A DNA stretch of 64,000 nucleotides. It comes from Robertkochia flava. Lineage in GTDB: Bacteria > Bacteroidota > Bacteroidia > Flavobacteriales > Flavobacteriaceae. Each line of letters starts with the position of its first letter. Positions within the stretch are counted from its first letter, which is position 1. A model generated the notes under the pieces. It was given only the letters and a program-made list of their open reading frames with translations. It had not been told where the DNA came from and ran no database searches. Shown in pieces: positions 46,967 through 55,096 of the stretch. The position numbers and the translations under genes are program-made. The stretch covers positions 124,001 through 188,000 of the forward strand of contig NZ_JAINZT010000008.1 of NCBI RefSeq assembly GCF_020166515.1. Reading direction: 5' to 3'.

Positions 46967-48859
46967 ATGAAGAAACGTATAATACCCGTGGTAATGGGTG
47001 TGGTTCTTGGTCTGGGCGGATGCCGCCAAGCTGCCCCGGAATCGCAGGAAAAGCAGGAAGAACCTATGAAACCTGAACGACAAAAGGAAGTGGTTTACCA
47101 GGTGTTTACCCGGTTATTCGGCAATACCAATACCCGTAATAAGCCGTGGGGAACCATTGAAGAAAACGGAGTTGGAAAATTCAACGATTTTACAGACAAA
47201 GCCCTTCAGGAAATCCGGGATCTCGGGGCCACCTATATCTGGTATACAGGAGTGCCTCACCATGCAGTGATCACCGATTATACCACCTACGATATCTCCA
47301 ATGACGATCCGGATGTGGTTAAGGGCAGGGCCGGATCGCCGTATGCGGTTAAAGACTATTACAATGTGAACCCGGACCTGGCGGAGGATCCCGAAAACCG
47401 GCTGCAAGAATTTAAGGAGCTTATCGACCGTACCCATAAGAACGGCTTAAAACTTCTTATCGATATTGTACCAAACCATGTGGCCCGGAGTTATGAGGGA
47501 AAAACCAATCCTGAGGGGGTCAGGGACTTCGGGGCCGATGACGATGTGTCGGTAGCCTATTCCAGGGATAATAATTTTTATTATATCCCCGGCGAATCCT
47601 TCGAAGTGCCTCAGTGGGAAAACGGGTACCAGCCTCTGGGGGGAGAAGCGCACCCCATGGCCGACGGAAAATTTGATGAAAATCCAGCCAAATGGACCGG
47701 GAACGGATCAAGGAAGACTCAGCCATCTATGAATGACTGGTATGAAACCGTAAAGATCAATTACGGGGTAACTCCGGAAGGGGTTAAGGATTTCGATACC
47801 CTTCCGGAAGGATTTGACCGTAAGGGATACCAGGAACACTTTGCGTTCTGGCAAGATAAGTCTGTTCCTGATTCCTGGAAGAAATTCCGGGATATAGCCT
47901 TGTATTGGACAAAGATGGGGGTAGACGGGTTCCGGTTTGATATGGCGGAAATGGTTCCGGTGGAATTCTGGAGTTACCTGAACTCTCAGATTAAAACGGA
48001 AAATCCCGACGCCTTCCTCCTTGCGGAAGTATACCAGCCCGCGCTCTACCGGGATTATATCCGTCTTGGAAAAATGGATTACCTCTACGACAAGGTCGAA
48101 CTTTATGATACCCTGAAGAATATCCTGCAGGACAGGGGACTCACCAGGAATATTCCCGCCATACAGGAGGGACTTAAAGATATCGAGCATCATATGCTGC
48201 ATTTCCTTGAGAACCATGATGAGCAGCGTATCGCCAGCCCGGATTTTGCAGGAAGCGCCCAAAAAGGGAAGCCTGCCATGGTGGTGTCGGCACTTATCAG
48301 TACGTCTCCCACCATGATCTATTTCGGACAGGAAGTAGGGGAACCCGGAGCTGAAGATGCCGGATTCGGAGATCCAACCAGGACCTCCATCTTCGATTAT
48401 GTGGGCGTACCTCACCATCAGCGCTGGGTGAATGAAGGCGCTTATGACGGGGGGCAATTGTCTGAAGAAGAGCGAGGGCTCAGGGATTTTTATAAACGAC
48501 TGCTCAATATCAGTACGGATTATCCTGCCTTTACCGGGGCCTATCAGGACCTGCACCTTTTTAACCTGGAAAAACATGACCTGGGATATGATGACGGGCT
48601 CTATAGCTTCGCGCGTTGGACAGAAGATCAGCAAATGATTGTCGTAAGTAATTTTGATGCAAACCAAACTAAGGAATTTGTCCTCAGGATACCCGAAGAA
48701 CTGGCCCGGTCATGGGACGTTCTCGAAAAGTCCTCAGGACCGGTAATTGCCAGAGATGTACTGAATGGAAGGAATTCGGTGCTACAGGCAGAAGGAGGCT
48801 CAGTCTCCATAAAGATGATCCTTCCGCCTTTAGGCTCTGCGGTTTTTGAAATTCAATAA
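46967..48859 (+). CDS. SusG-like GH13 alpha-amylase lipoprotein
   Basis: A 630-residue lipoprotein (Cys19 in LGGCRQAA) with a charged linker (EKQEEPMKPERQKE) before the catalytic domain. Region I is DIVPNH (166-171), nucleophile Asp325 in GFRFDMAEM, acid/base Glu354 in LLAEVYQPA and Asp418 in FLENHDEQR. A long insert of about 100 residues (190-300) separates barrel strands 3 and 4, as in some Bacteroidota amylases. No acidic export tag follows the Cys, so a periplasmic rather than surface location is possible. It is the last gene of the operon and ends at a terminator. Confidence 0.9.
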   Translation: MKKRIIPVVMGVVLGLGGCRQAAPESQEKQEEPMKPERQKEVVYQVFTRLFGNTNTRNKPWGTIEENGVGKFNDFTDKALQEIRDLGATYIWYTGVPHHAVITDYTTYDISNDDPDVVKGRAGSPYAVKDYYNVNPDLAEDPENRLQEFKELIDRTHKNGLKLLIDIVPNHVARSYEGKTNPEGVRDFGADDDVSVAYSRDNNFYYIPGESFEVPQWENGYQPLGGEAHPMADGKFDENPAKWTGNGSRKTQPSMNDWYETVKINYGVTPEGVKDFDTLPEGFDRKGYQEHFAFWQDKSVPDSWKKFRDIALYWTKMGVDGFRFDMAEMVPVEFWSYLNSQIKTENPDAFLLAEVYQPALYRDYIRLGKMDYLYDKVELYDTLKNILQDRGLTRNIPAIQEGLKDIEHHMLHFLENHDEQRIASPDFAGSAQKGKPAMVVSALISTSPTMIYFGQEVGEPGAEDAGFGDPTRTSIFDYVGVPHHQRWVNEGAYDGGQLSEEERGLRDFYKRLLNISTDYPAFTGAYQDLHLFNLEKHDLGYDDGLYSFARWTEDQQMIVVSNFDANQTKEFVLRIPEELARSWDVLEKSSGPVIARDVLNGRNSVLQAEGGSVSIKMILPPLGSAVFEIQ

Positions 48860-48881
48860 AAGAATTGGAATTTAAGTTGGG

Positions 48882-48908
48882 AAAAGGAAGGCTGCGGCCT
48901 TCCTTTTT
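48882..48908 (+). terminator. Rho-independent terminator of the maltose operon
   Basis: An 11-bp stem AAAAGGAAGGC/GCCTTCCTTTT with a TGCG loop and a T tract, 23 bases after the last amylase stop. Confidence 0.85.
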
Positions 48909-49220
48909 GTTTTAAAGAATATCTTTTGATTTTTAAGTTTTTTGTATGTGTCGCATTCTCTTTTCGCCCTTCAGGATGCTACGGTAGATAGCGCCCGTTT
49001 AGCCAACGCACCGGAAAGGAAGACGCTCCACGGGTGAAGGTCCTTTGATGGTTATCCGAACTTTTCAGAAGGGAATTTATGTAATAAAAGCCTTATCAAT
49101 ATTCAGGAAATTTTCTTTATTTTAGTAGTTGTAAATCAGTTTGTTAAGGATGGAGGTATATGCGATTCCATGCACTTTTAAATGATAACAATTTTTTAAT
49201 CTATGGGGTATTTTAAGGTG
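48909..49220. other. Non-coding stretch with an unexplained GC-rich block
   Basis: No credible gene fits in this roughly 300-base gap. Bases about 48955-49050 are clearly richer in G and C than the flanks and contain short stems such as CACCCGTGG-like pairs. Read on the minus strand they give a short frame broken by stops, so it may be a gene remnant, a structured RNA or an interspersed repeat. The rest is AT-rich and leads into the promoter of the next gene. Confidence 0.3.
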
Positions 49221-49251
49221 TTGAAAATTAGCGTTTTGTTGCTTATTTTTG
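49221..49251 (+). promoter_or_regulatory. Promoter of the glycerophosphodiesterase gene
   Basis: TTG (49221-49223), a 20-base spacer and TATTTTTG (49244-49251) match the flavobacterial consensus exactly. It lies inside what would be the N-terminus if the upstream ATG at 49203 were used, which decides the start at 49275. Confidence 0.55.
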
Positions 49252-49274
49252 CCGCCATTTTTACAACTAAGCCT

Positions 49275-49955
49275 ATGATAATTGGACACCGGGGTGTCAA
49301 GGGTCATGTTGCCGAAAACACCATGGCATCTATAGAAAAGGCCCTTGAGTTTGGGGTGGATGGAATTGAGATTGATGTGTTCCGAATTAAAAGCGGGGAG
49401 ATCGTGGTTTTTCACGATGAAAAGCTGAGGCGCCTTACCGGGGCCAACGGGATGATCGAAGACCAGACCCTGGAGCAGGTTCGTAAATTAAGGGTAAAGG
49501 GCCGATATCCCATTCCAACCCTGGAAGAGGTTTTGCAGCGACTTGATGGAAAGGTTTTGCTGAATATCGAGTTGAAGGGCGAGGGAACTGCCGGACCGGT
49601 TTTTGATCTGCTTACCGCTTTTTACAGGCAAAGCAACTGGAGCCGCGATAAGATCCTGATCTCAAGCTTTAACTGGAAAGAGCTGGACACCTACAGAGCG
49701 CTGGATCCTGAGATGGCCATTGGGGTGCTTACTGAAAACGATCTTGGAGTTGCCATTGAAAAAGGAAAAACACTCGGTGCTTTATCGATCAATGCAGACC
49801 ATCACCTGTTAAATGAGCAGTCGGTTAAACAGATCAGGGAAGCTGGACTCCAGGTATGGTGCTGGACGGCAAACAGGCTCCCGGATTTGGAACGCATGTT
49901 CGAACTGGAGGTAGATGCAATTATTACAGATTATCCGGACCGGGTAATGGATTAA
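49275..49955 (+). CDS. Glycerophosphodiester phosphodiesterase
   Basis: A 226-residue TIM-barrel enzyme that splits glycerophosphodiesters into glycerol-3-phosphate and an alcohol. The signature IIGHRGVKGHVAENTM at the N-terminus holds the catalytic His and Arg. Metal ligands are in DGIEIDVF and VFHDEKL, and the C-terminus has the typical DAIITDYPDRV. The start at 49275 puts the first strand where family members have it. An upstream ATG at 49203 would add a hydrophobic segment that could be taken for a signal peptide, but it overlaps a consensus promoter. It is followed 11 bases later by the flavoprotein gene. Confidence 0.88.
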   Translation: MIIGHRGVKGHVAENTMASIEKALEFGVDGIEIDVFRIKSGEIVVFHDEKLRRLTGANGMIEDQTLEQVRKLRVKGRYPIPTLEEVLQRLDGKVLLNIELKGEGTAGPVFDLLTAFYRQSNWSRDKILISSFNWKELDTYRALDPEMAIGVLTENDLGVAIEKGKTLGALSINADHHLLNEQSVKQIREAGLQVWCWTANRLPDLERMFELEVDAIITDYPDRVMD

Positions 49956-49966
49956 AACCAACAAAC

Positions 49967-51181
49967 ATGACCTACGATGTGATCATAGCAGGGGGAGGGG
50001 CTGCAGGATTTTTTGCAGCCATCCAGATTGCCCAACAAGATCCTTCCTTACATCTTGTGATCCTGGAGAAGGGGAAGGATGTATTGAACAAGGTCAGAAT
50101 TTCCGGTGGCGGACGCTGCAATGTTACCCATGCCGAATTTATCCCGAACGAACTGGCCCGGAACTATCCCCGGGGCGAGCGGGAATTGAGAGGTCCGTTT
50201 CACACCTTTTGCAGTGGTGATACGGTAGACTTCTTTGAAAAAAGAGGGGTGCCCCTCAAAACCGAAGAGGACGGAAGAATGTTCCCGGTTTCTGATTCTT
50301 CAGAATCGATCATCAATTGTTTCCGGGAAGAGTGCCGGAAACTCGGGATAGAGGTGATCACCAATTGTGGGGTCAACCAGGTCCTGGAGTTCGAAAAGTA
50401 CTGGGAACTCGATACCGCCGGTGGCACCTTCAGAAGTCGTAAACTCCTGCTTGCCACAGGCAGCAGTCAAAAGGTGTGGCGTATGCTGAGCAAAATGGGG
50501 ATTACCATTGTAGATCCGGTGCCGTCTCTTTTCACCTTTAATATCAAAGACCCGAGAATTCAGGGGTTAATGGGATTGAGCTCGTTTGCCGGGGTCCGTA
50601 TCCCGGAAGCGGCGATCGAGGCCGAAGGCCCCGTGCTTATAACACACTGGGGATTGAGCGGGCCGGCGATTCTTCGTTTATCGGCCTGGGGAGCAAGAGC
50701 CCTGAACGCCCTGAACTATCATTTCAAAATTCACGTGAACTGGATGTATCCTGAGAACAGGGAGAGCTGTCTTGAGTTGCTACGCGAAGAAATGGAAGCC
50801 AATCCAAAACGTACCGTTTTTCGCAGTAAGACCTTTGATCTGCCAAAAAGGTTATGGCAGTCCCTGGTGGAAGCCTCAGGTATAGACAGGAGCCTTAAGT
50901 GGGCCGATCTTTCCCGAAAACAAATGAACCGTCTTGTGGATGAACTTACCGATTGTGTCATGGATGTTCATGGGAAGAGTACCTTTAAGGAAGAGTTCGT
51001 GACCGCCGGAGGGATCGACCTGAAGGAGGTGGACTTTAAAACCTTTGAAAGCAGGAAATTCTCCGGGTTGTACTTTGCCGGGGAGATCCTGAATATCGAT
51101 GCGATTACCGGAGGCTTTAATTTTCAGAATGCCTGGACGGGAGCTTATATCGCTGCAAAGGCTATTGCACAGGCTCCCTAG
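49967..51181 (+). CDS. HI0933/BaiN-like FAD-dependent oxidoreductase
   Basis: A 404-residue flavoprotein of the HI0933 (YhiN/BaiN) family. The dinucleotide-binding GGGAAGFFAAI is at residues about 8-18, ISGGGRCNVTH is near 45-55, and the C-terminal family signature TAGGIDLKEVDFKTFESR is followed by LYFAGEILNIDAITGGFN. The substrate for most members is unknown. The start at 49967 is the first that gives an N-terminal Rossmann strand. It probably shares a transcript with the phosphodiesterase upstream, and its stop overlaps the convergent TspO gene by 4 bases. Confidence 0.88.
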   Translation: MTYDVIIAGGGAAGFFAAIQIAQQDPSLHLVILEKGKDVLNKVRISGGGRCNVTHAEFIPNELARNYPRGERELRGPFHTFCSGDTVDFFEKRGVPLKTEEDGRMFPVSDSSESIINCFREECRKLGIEVITNCGVNQVLEFEKYWELDTAGGTFRSRKLLLATGSSQKVWRMLSKMGITIVDPVPSLFTFNIKDPRIQGLMGLSSFAGVRIPEAAIEAEGPVLITHWGLSGPAILRLSAWGARALNALNYHFKIHVNWMYPENRESCLELLREEMEANPKRTVFRSKTFDLPKRLWQSLVEASGIDRSLKWADLSRKQMNRLVDELTDCVMDVHGKSTFKEEFVTAGGIDLKEVDFKTFESRKFSGLYFAGEILNIDAITGGFNFQNAWTGAYIAAKAIAQAP

Positions 51182-51651
51182 TTGAGTGCCCAGATGTTGT
51201 AATTGAGCACAGTGGCAAAACACACCCAGGCCAGATAAGGCACCATTAACCATGCTGCAGCCTTGCTAACCACCCGAAACCACTTTATAGTGAGAACGAT
51301 AAGCACCAGCAGGGTGATGATGACCAGCAGGGCCCAGAAGGGCTGCTTAAACCCGAAGAACACGATACTCCATAGGGCGTTGAACATAAGTTGAAATCCG
51401 AAGTGATACAAAGCTGTCTGCACCCATTTATGGTAAAAACCACGTGCCCATACCAATCCTGCTGCCACCCCCATGGCGATATAGAGCGCTGTCCAAACCG
51501 GCGCAAAGATCCAGTTGGGCGGATTGAATGAAGGCTTGTTCAGGGTGGTATACCAGGTGTCTACCGAGCTTTGGGTAGCGTAGCCTGAGAGAAAGCCTAC
51601 CAGGAGGCAAGCGGCAACGGCGATGAGTATGCGGGTAACAGTTTTTGACAT
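51178..51651 (-). CDS. tspO: TspO/MBR-family membrane protein
   Basis: A 157-residue membrane protein with five predicted helices. The family signatures W-Y-x-x-L-NKPSFNPPNWIFAPVWT (residues about 33-54), WARGF, NALWSIVFFGF and a final helix with PYLAWVCFATVLNYNIWALN are present. TspO proteins bind porphyrins and respond to oxidative or light stress in bacteria. It is a single-gene unit, convergent with the flavoprotein and divergent from the mevalonate genes. Confidence 0.92.
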   Translation of the reverse strand: MSKTVTRILIAVAACLLVGFLSGYATQSSVDTWYTTLNKPSFNPPNWIFAPVWTALYIAMGVAAGLVWARGFYHKWVQTALYHFGFQLMFNALWSIVFFGFKQPFWALLVIITLLVLIVLTIKWFRVVSKAAAWLMVPYLAWVCFATVLNYNIWALN

Positions 51652-51743
51652 AGGTGATGGGTGTGATCACTAAAATAATCAAATATTTGATATCTGCCGG
51701 ATGGGAATTGGGGTGTCCAAAGCGGTTTTTCGAAATCTCACAT

Positions 51744-51862
51744 CGCTTCCCCGCTTCCCTGCTTCCCTGCTTCCCTGTTCCCCCGTATCCCTGTATGCCT
51801 TTATCCCCGCCTCCCGCCTCCCCGTTTCCCCGTTTCCCCGCCTCCCCGTATCCCCGCTATCC
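51744..51862. repeat. Degenerate pyrimidine-rich tandem repeat
   Basis: About 119 bases made of variations on CTTCCCTG, CCTCCCCG and TTTCCCCG, nearly purine-free except for G at regular steps of 7-9 bases. It fills the region upstream of mvaD and stays open in the mvaD frame, giving a false Pro/Ser/Leu-rich extension. No protein function is likely. A C-rich strand could form unusual DNA structure or slip during replication. Confidence 0.8.
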
Positions 51863-51881
51863 GGCATCCCGGAATTTCATC

Positions 51882-51889
51882 TATATTTG
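51882..51889 (+). promoter_or_regulatory. -7 element of mvaD
   Basis: TATATTTG is an exact TAnnTTTG match 21 bases before the chosen ATG. It lies directly after the pyrimidine repeat, which occupies the -33 region, and supports the start at 51911. Confidence 0.5.
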
Positions 51890-51910
51890 CACAAACCTCA
51901 ATCCAACAGT

Positions 51911-52984
51911 ATGGTAAATGACTTTATTTCCGGCCTTCCGGAAGCATTTCCTGAATCCTATGAATGTACCTGGAAGTCCCCCAGTAATATTGCCCTTGTA
52001 AAATATTGGGGGAAAAGAGAGGGACAGATCCCTGCCAATCCATCCATCAGTTTTACCCTTGACCACTGTGCCACGACAACAACCGTGAAATTCAAGGCTA
52101 AACCGGACAAGGGATTTGATTTTCAGTTACTGTTAGAAGGAAGTCCACAACCGTCATTTCACCCCAAGATTGGAAAGTTCCTGGAGCGAATTGCATCCTA
52201 TATGCCATTTTTAGAATCCTATTCCATGGATATTAATACTTCCAACAGTTTTCCTCATTCCAGTGGAATTGCATCTTCTGCAAGTGGGATGAGTGCACTG
52301 GCCCTGTGTTTGATGAGCCTGGAAAAATTCCTGTTCCCGGAAATGGATGATGCATATTTTTGGAGAAAGGCCTCCTTTCTGGCACGCCTGGGATCGGGAA
52401 GTGCATGCAGAAGTTTGGAAGGTCCTCTGGTAAGCTGGGGCGAACATCGGAATATCCCTGTGAGCTCAGACCTGTACGGAACTCCGTACCGTGGCGGGAT
52501 GCATCCCGTGTTTTCCGGATATCAGGATACCATCCTGCTGGTCGATAAGGGGCAGAAACAGGTGAGCAGCACTGTGGGACATGGATTGATGCACGGTCAC
52601 CCTTTTGCAGATGCGCGGTTTAGCCAGGCGCATCATAACCTGGACGAACTTATGAAGGTGCTTACGGCCGGGGATCAGGACGGATTTATTAGGATCGTGG
52701 AAAGCGAAGCCCTTACCCTTCACGCCATGATGATGAGTTCACAACCATATTTTATTCTTATGAAACCCAATACCCTGGAGATCATAAACAGGATCTGGAA
52801 ATTCAGGGAAGAGAACACCTCAAAACTCTGTTTTACCCTGGACGCAGGGGCCAATGTCCACCTGTTGTACCCCGCTTCAGAAAAAGAGGAGGTTCTGAAA
52901 TTTATTGAGGCAGAGTTGGTTGGTTATTGTGAGCATGGTCAGTATATTTGCGACCGGGTTGGAACAGGAGCCAAACAGCTGTAA
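51911..52984 (+). CDS. mvaD: Diphosphomevalonate decarboxylase
   Basis: A 357-residue GHMP-kinase-fold enzyme that turns mevalonate diphosphate into isopentenyl diphosphate with ATP. Motifs are WKSPSNIALVKYWGKRE (residues about 21-37), the P-loop-like FPHSSGIASSASGMSALAL (about 115-133), SACRSLEGPL and the C-terminal DAGANVHLLYP. The start at 51911 is chosen because the upstream in-frame sequence is low-complexity repeat and a -7 element intervenes. Mevalonate kinase follows after 133 bases, consistent with the mevalonate route to isoprenoids in this lineage. Confidence 0.93.
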   Translation: MVNDFISGLPEAFPESYECTWKSPSNIALVKYWGKREGQIPANPSISFTLDHCATTTTVKFKAKPDKGFDFQLLLEGSPQPSFHPKIGKFLERIASYMPFLESYSMDINTSNSFPHSSGIASSASGMSALALCLMSLEKFLFPEMDDAYFWRKASFLARLGSGSACRSLEGPLVSWGEHRNIPVSSDLYGTPYRGGMHPVFSGYQDTILLVDKGQKQVSSTVGHGLMHGHPFADARFSQAHHNLDELMKVLTAGDQDGFIRIVESEALTLHAMMMSSQPYFILMKPNTLEIINRIWKFREENTSKLCFTLDAGANVHLLYPASEKEEVLKFIEAELVGYCEHGQYICDRVGTGAKQL

Positions 52985-53117
52985 GCTGCAGGTTTAGGTT
53001 GTTCCGGAGCCGGGTTCAGCTACCTTTTTAAGGGTATTTTTGAATTGCTTATTGATATTGATTATATTTAACTAATGGGAAAAGCTCAAACCCATCAAAA
53101 TTTGAGTTAAAAATGCT

Positions 53118-54056
53118 ATGAAAGGGCCATTATTCTATTCCAAAATATTGTTGTTTGGAGAGTATGGGATTATTAAAGATTCCAAAGGTCTCTCTATACC
53201 CTATAATTTTTATAACGGTGCGTTGAAGGTGGATGAGCAGTTGGATGAGCTTGCAGCAAAGTCCAATGCCGGATTAAAGCGATTTGCCGATTATCTGGAT
53301 ACCCTTCAGCACGATAAACCGGAACTCGTTTCTTTCGACCTCGGTCGGATGAGGGCCGATATTTCCCGCGGGATGTACTTCGACAGCAGTATTCCCCAGG
53401 GATATGGCGTAGGAAGCAGTGGTGCCCTGGTGGCGGCCATTTACGATAAATACGCTGAAGATAAGATCACGGTACTGGAAAACCTGACCCGGGATAAGCT
53501 GATCACCCTGAAGACTATTTTTGGAGAAATGGAAAGTTTCTTTCACGGGAAGTCTTCCGGGCTGGATCCTTTAAACAGTTATTTGAGCCTGCCTATCCTG
53601 ATCAACAGCAAGGATAATATTGAACCTACGGGAATTCCATCCCAGACCCTGAACGGGAAAGGAGCTGTTTTTTTGCTGGATAGCGGGATCGTAGGGGAAA
53701 CCGCTCCTATGGTACAGATCTTTATGGAGAATATGAAGCAGGAAGGGTTTCGCAAAATGATCAAGGATCAATTTGTGAAACATACCGATGCCTGTGTAGA
53801 AGACTTTCTGAAAGGGGATGTGAATTCCTTGTTCAGCAATATCAAAAAACTTTCTCACGTAGTTCTGGATCACTTTAAGCCCATGATCCCGGCCCAGTTT
53901 CACAACTTGTGGGAGCAGGGTATCAAAACCAACGACTACTATCTTAAATTATGTGGTTCCGGAGGTGGCGGTTACATTTTAGGTTTTACGGAGGATATCG
54001 AAAAGGCGAGAAAAGCTCTCAAAGATTACAACCTGGAAGTGGTATACCACTTTTAA
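53118..54056 (+). CDS. Mevalonate kinase-type GHMP kinase
   Basis: A 312-residue GHMP kinase. The N-terminal FYSKILLFGEYGII is the mevalonate kinase start motif, the ATP-binding loop is PQGYGVGSSGALVAAI (residues about 94-109), the substrate loop is FHGKSSGLDPLNSY, and the C-terminal motif is KLCGSGGGGYILGF. Position after mvaD and before a prenyltransferase fits mevalonate phosphorylation; phosphomevalonate kinase activity is an alternative. It lies 16 bases before the prenyltransferase gene. Confidence 0.88.
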   Translation: MKGPLFYSKILLFGEYGIIKDSKGLSIPYNFYNGALKVDEQLDELAAKSNAGLKRFADYLDTLQHDKPELVSFDLGRMRADISRGMYFDSSIPQGYGVGSSGALVAAIYDKYAEDKITVLENLTRDKLITLKTIFGEMESFFHGKSSGLDPLNSYLSLPILINSKDNIEPTGIPSQTLNGKGAVFLLDSGIVGETAPMVQIFMENMKQEGFRKMIKDQFVKHTDACVEDFLKGDVNSLFSNIKKLSHVVLDHFKPMIPAQFHNLWEQGIKTNDYYLKLCGSGGGGYILGFTEDIEKARKALKDYNLEVVYHF

Positions 54057-54072
54057 AACCTGATCGCCCTTA

Positions 54073-54978
54073 ATGTTTACCCGGAAACAACGTACCCTAC
54101 TGGTAAAACTGCTGAGCTTGTTTTCGGTGGTCAGGGGATATAATGTTTTGGTGGTAGTACTTGCTCAGTACCTTGCTTCTGTTTACATCCTGTCTCCTGA
54201 TATTCCTGCAAAAGAGGTGTTGTTTGATCCTAATCTCCTGGCGCTGGTCATGGCCTCGGCTCTTGCTATAGCCTCGGGGTATATCATAAACAACTTTTAC
54301 GATGCAGAAAAAGACCTGATCAACAGGCCCCGGAAGTCCTTTCTCGACCGGCAGGTAAGTCAGCGTTTTAAACTGACCACCTATTTCATCCTTAATTTCC
54401 TCTCCGTAATCTGTGCCAGTTACGTTTCCTTTTCGGCGGTATTGTTCTTTTCGGCCTACATTTTCGGGATCTGGTTCTATTCCCATAAATTAAAAAGGGT
54501 GGCTCTTCTCGGGAATCTGGTTTCTGCTATGCTGGCCATTACTCCCTTCTTTGCGGTTTTTATCTATTATATGAACTTTGACCTGGTCATCTTTGTCCAT
54601 GCCCTGTTTCTTTTCCTGCTGATTCTGATCAGGGAAATGGTAAAGGACCTGGAAAACATGAAGGGCGACCTCGTGTATCAGTACAAAACCGTACCGGTGA
54701 TCTATGGGGAAAGAACTTCCAAGTTTATCATAAGCCTTTTGGTAGGGCTTACCCTCCTGCCTTCCTGGTTGCTCATCCGGCAGTTTGAGATCGGGCATAT
54801 GTATTACTTTTTCTATGCCTGTGTGATTGTGTTAATGGCCTTTCTTATCATGCTGTGGAGGTCAGAGTCCAGGGTACAATACCTGATGCTTCACAACATT
54901 CTCAAATTCATCATTGTATTAGGGGTTTTCAGTATTCTTCTCATTGATGTGGGACTGGTATTAAATCGCTTCAGGTGA
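54073..54978 (+). CDS. UbiA-family prenyltransferase
   Basis: A 301-residue membrane protein with eight or so helices. The first Asp-rich motif is NNFYDAEKDLINRPRK (residues about 73-88) and the second is REMVKDLENMKGD (about 188-200); they bind the magnesium-diphosphate of the isoprenoid donor. Bacteroidota members of this subgroup are commonly labelled geranylgeranylglycerol-phosphate geranylgeranyltransferase, but the true acceptor is not known from sequence. It is the last gene after mvaD and the kinase, which would supply its substrate. Confidence 0.85.
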   Translation: MFTRKQRTLLVKLLSLFSVVRGYNVLVVVLAQYLASVYILSPDIPAKEVLFDPNLLALVMASALAIASGYIINNFYDAEKDLINRPRKSFLDRQVSQRFKLTTYFILNFLSVICASYVSFSAVLFFSAYIFGIWFYSHKLKRVALLGNLVSAMLAITPFFAVFIYYMNFDLVIFVHALFLFLLILIREMVKDLENMKGDLVYQYKTVPVIYGERTSKFIISLLVGLTLLPSWLLIRQFEIGHMYYFFYACVIVLMAFLIMLWRSESRVQYLMLHNILKFIIVLGVFSILLIDVGLVLNRFR

Positions 54979-55070
54979 GTTTATTGCGCTGTTTCGGGAG
55001 ATTTTTGACTTCCTGTAACCGCCGGATCTAATTGCTTCTCTAATTATTCTTATGTTGGTGTTGTTTCGCA

Positions 55071-55078
55071 TATCTTTG
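55071..55078 (+). promoter_or_regulatory. -7 element of the RsuA-like gene
   Basis: TATCTTTG is an exact TAnnTTTG match 19 bases before the ATG. It gives the pseudouridine-synthase homologue its own transcript, apart from the isoprenoid genes. Confidence 0.45.
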
Positions 55079-55096
55079 TAAAAATTTTTTAACGAA

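Noticed and set aside
47708-48667. 319-residue frame antisense to the third GH13 gene
   Set aside because: It is a shadow of the amylase coding frame with no domain or start context.
51744-51862. CRISPR array
   Set aside because: Units are 7-9 bases, contiguous and degenerate, without spacers; no cas gene is present.
51701-51910. N-terminal extension of mvaD rich in Pro, Ser and Leu
   Set aside because: It is translated low-complexity repeat. A TAnnTTTG element lies between it and Met 51911, and the family starts at that Met.
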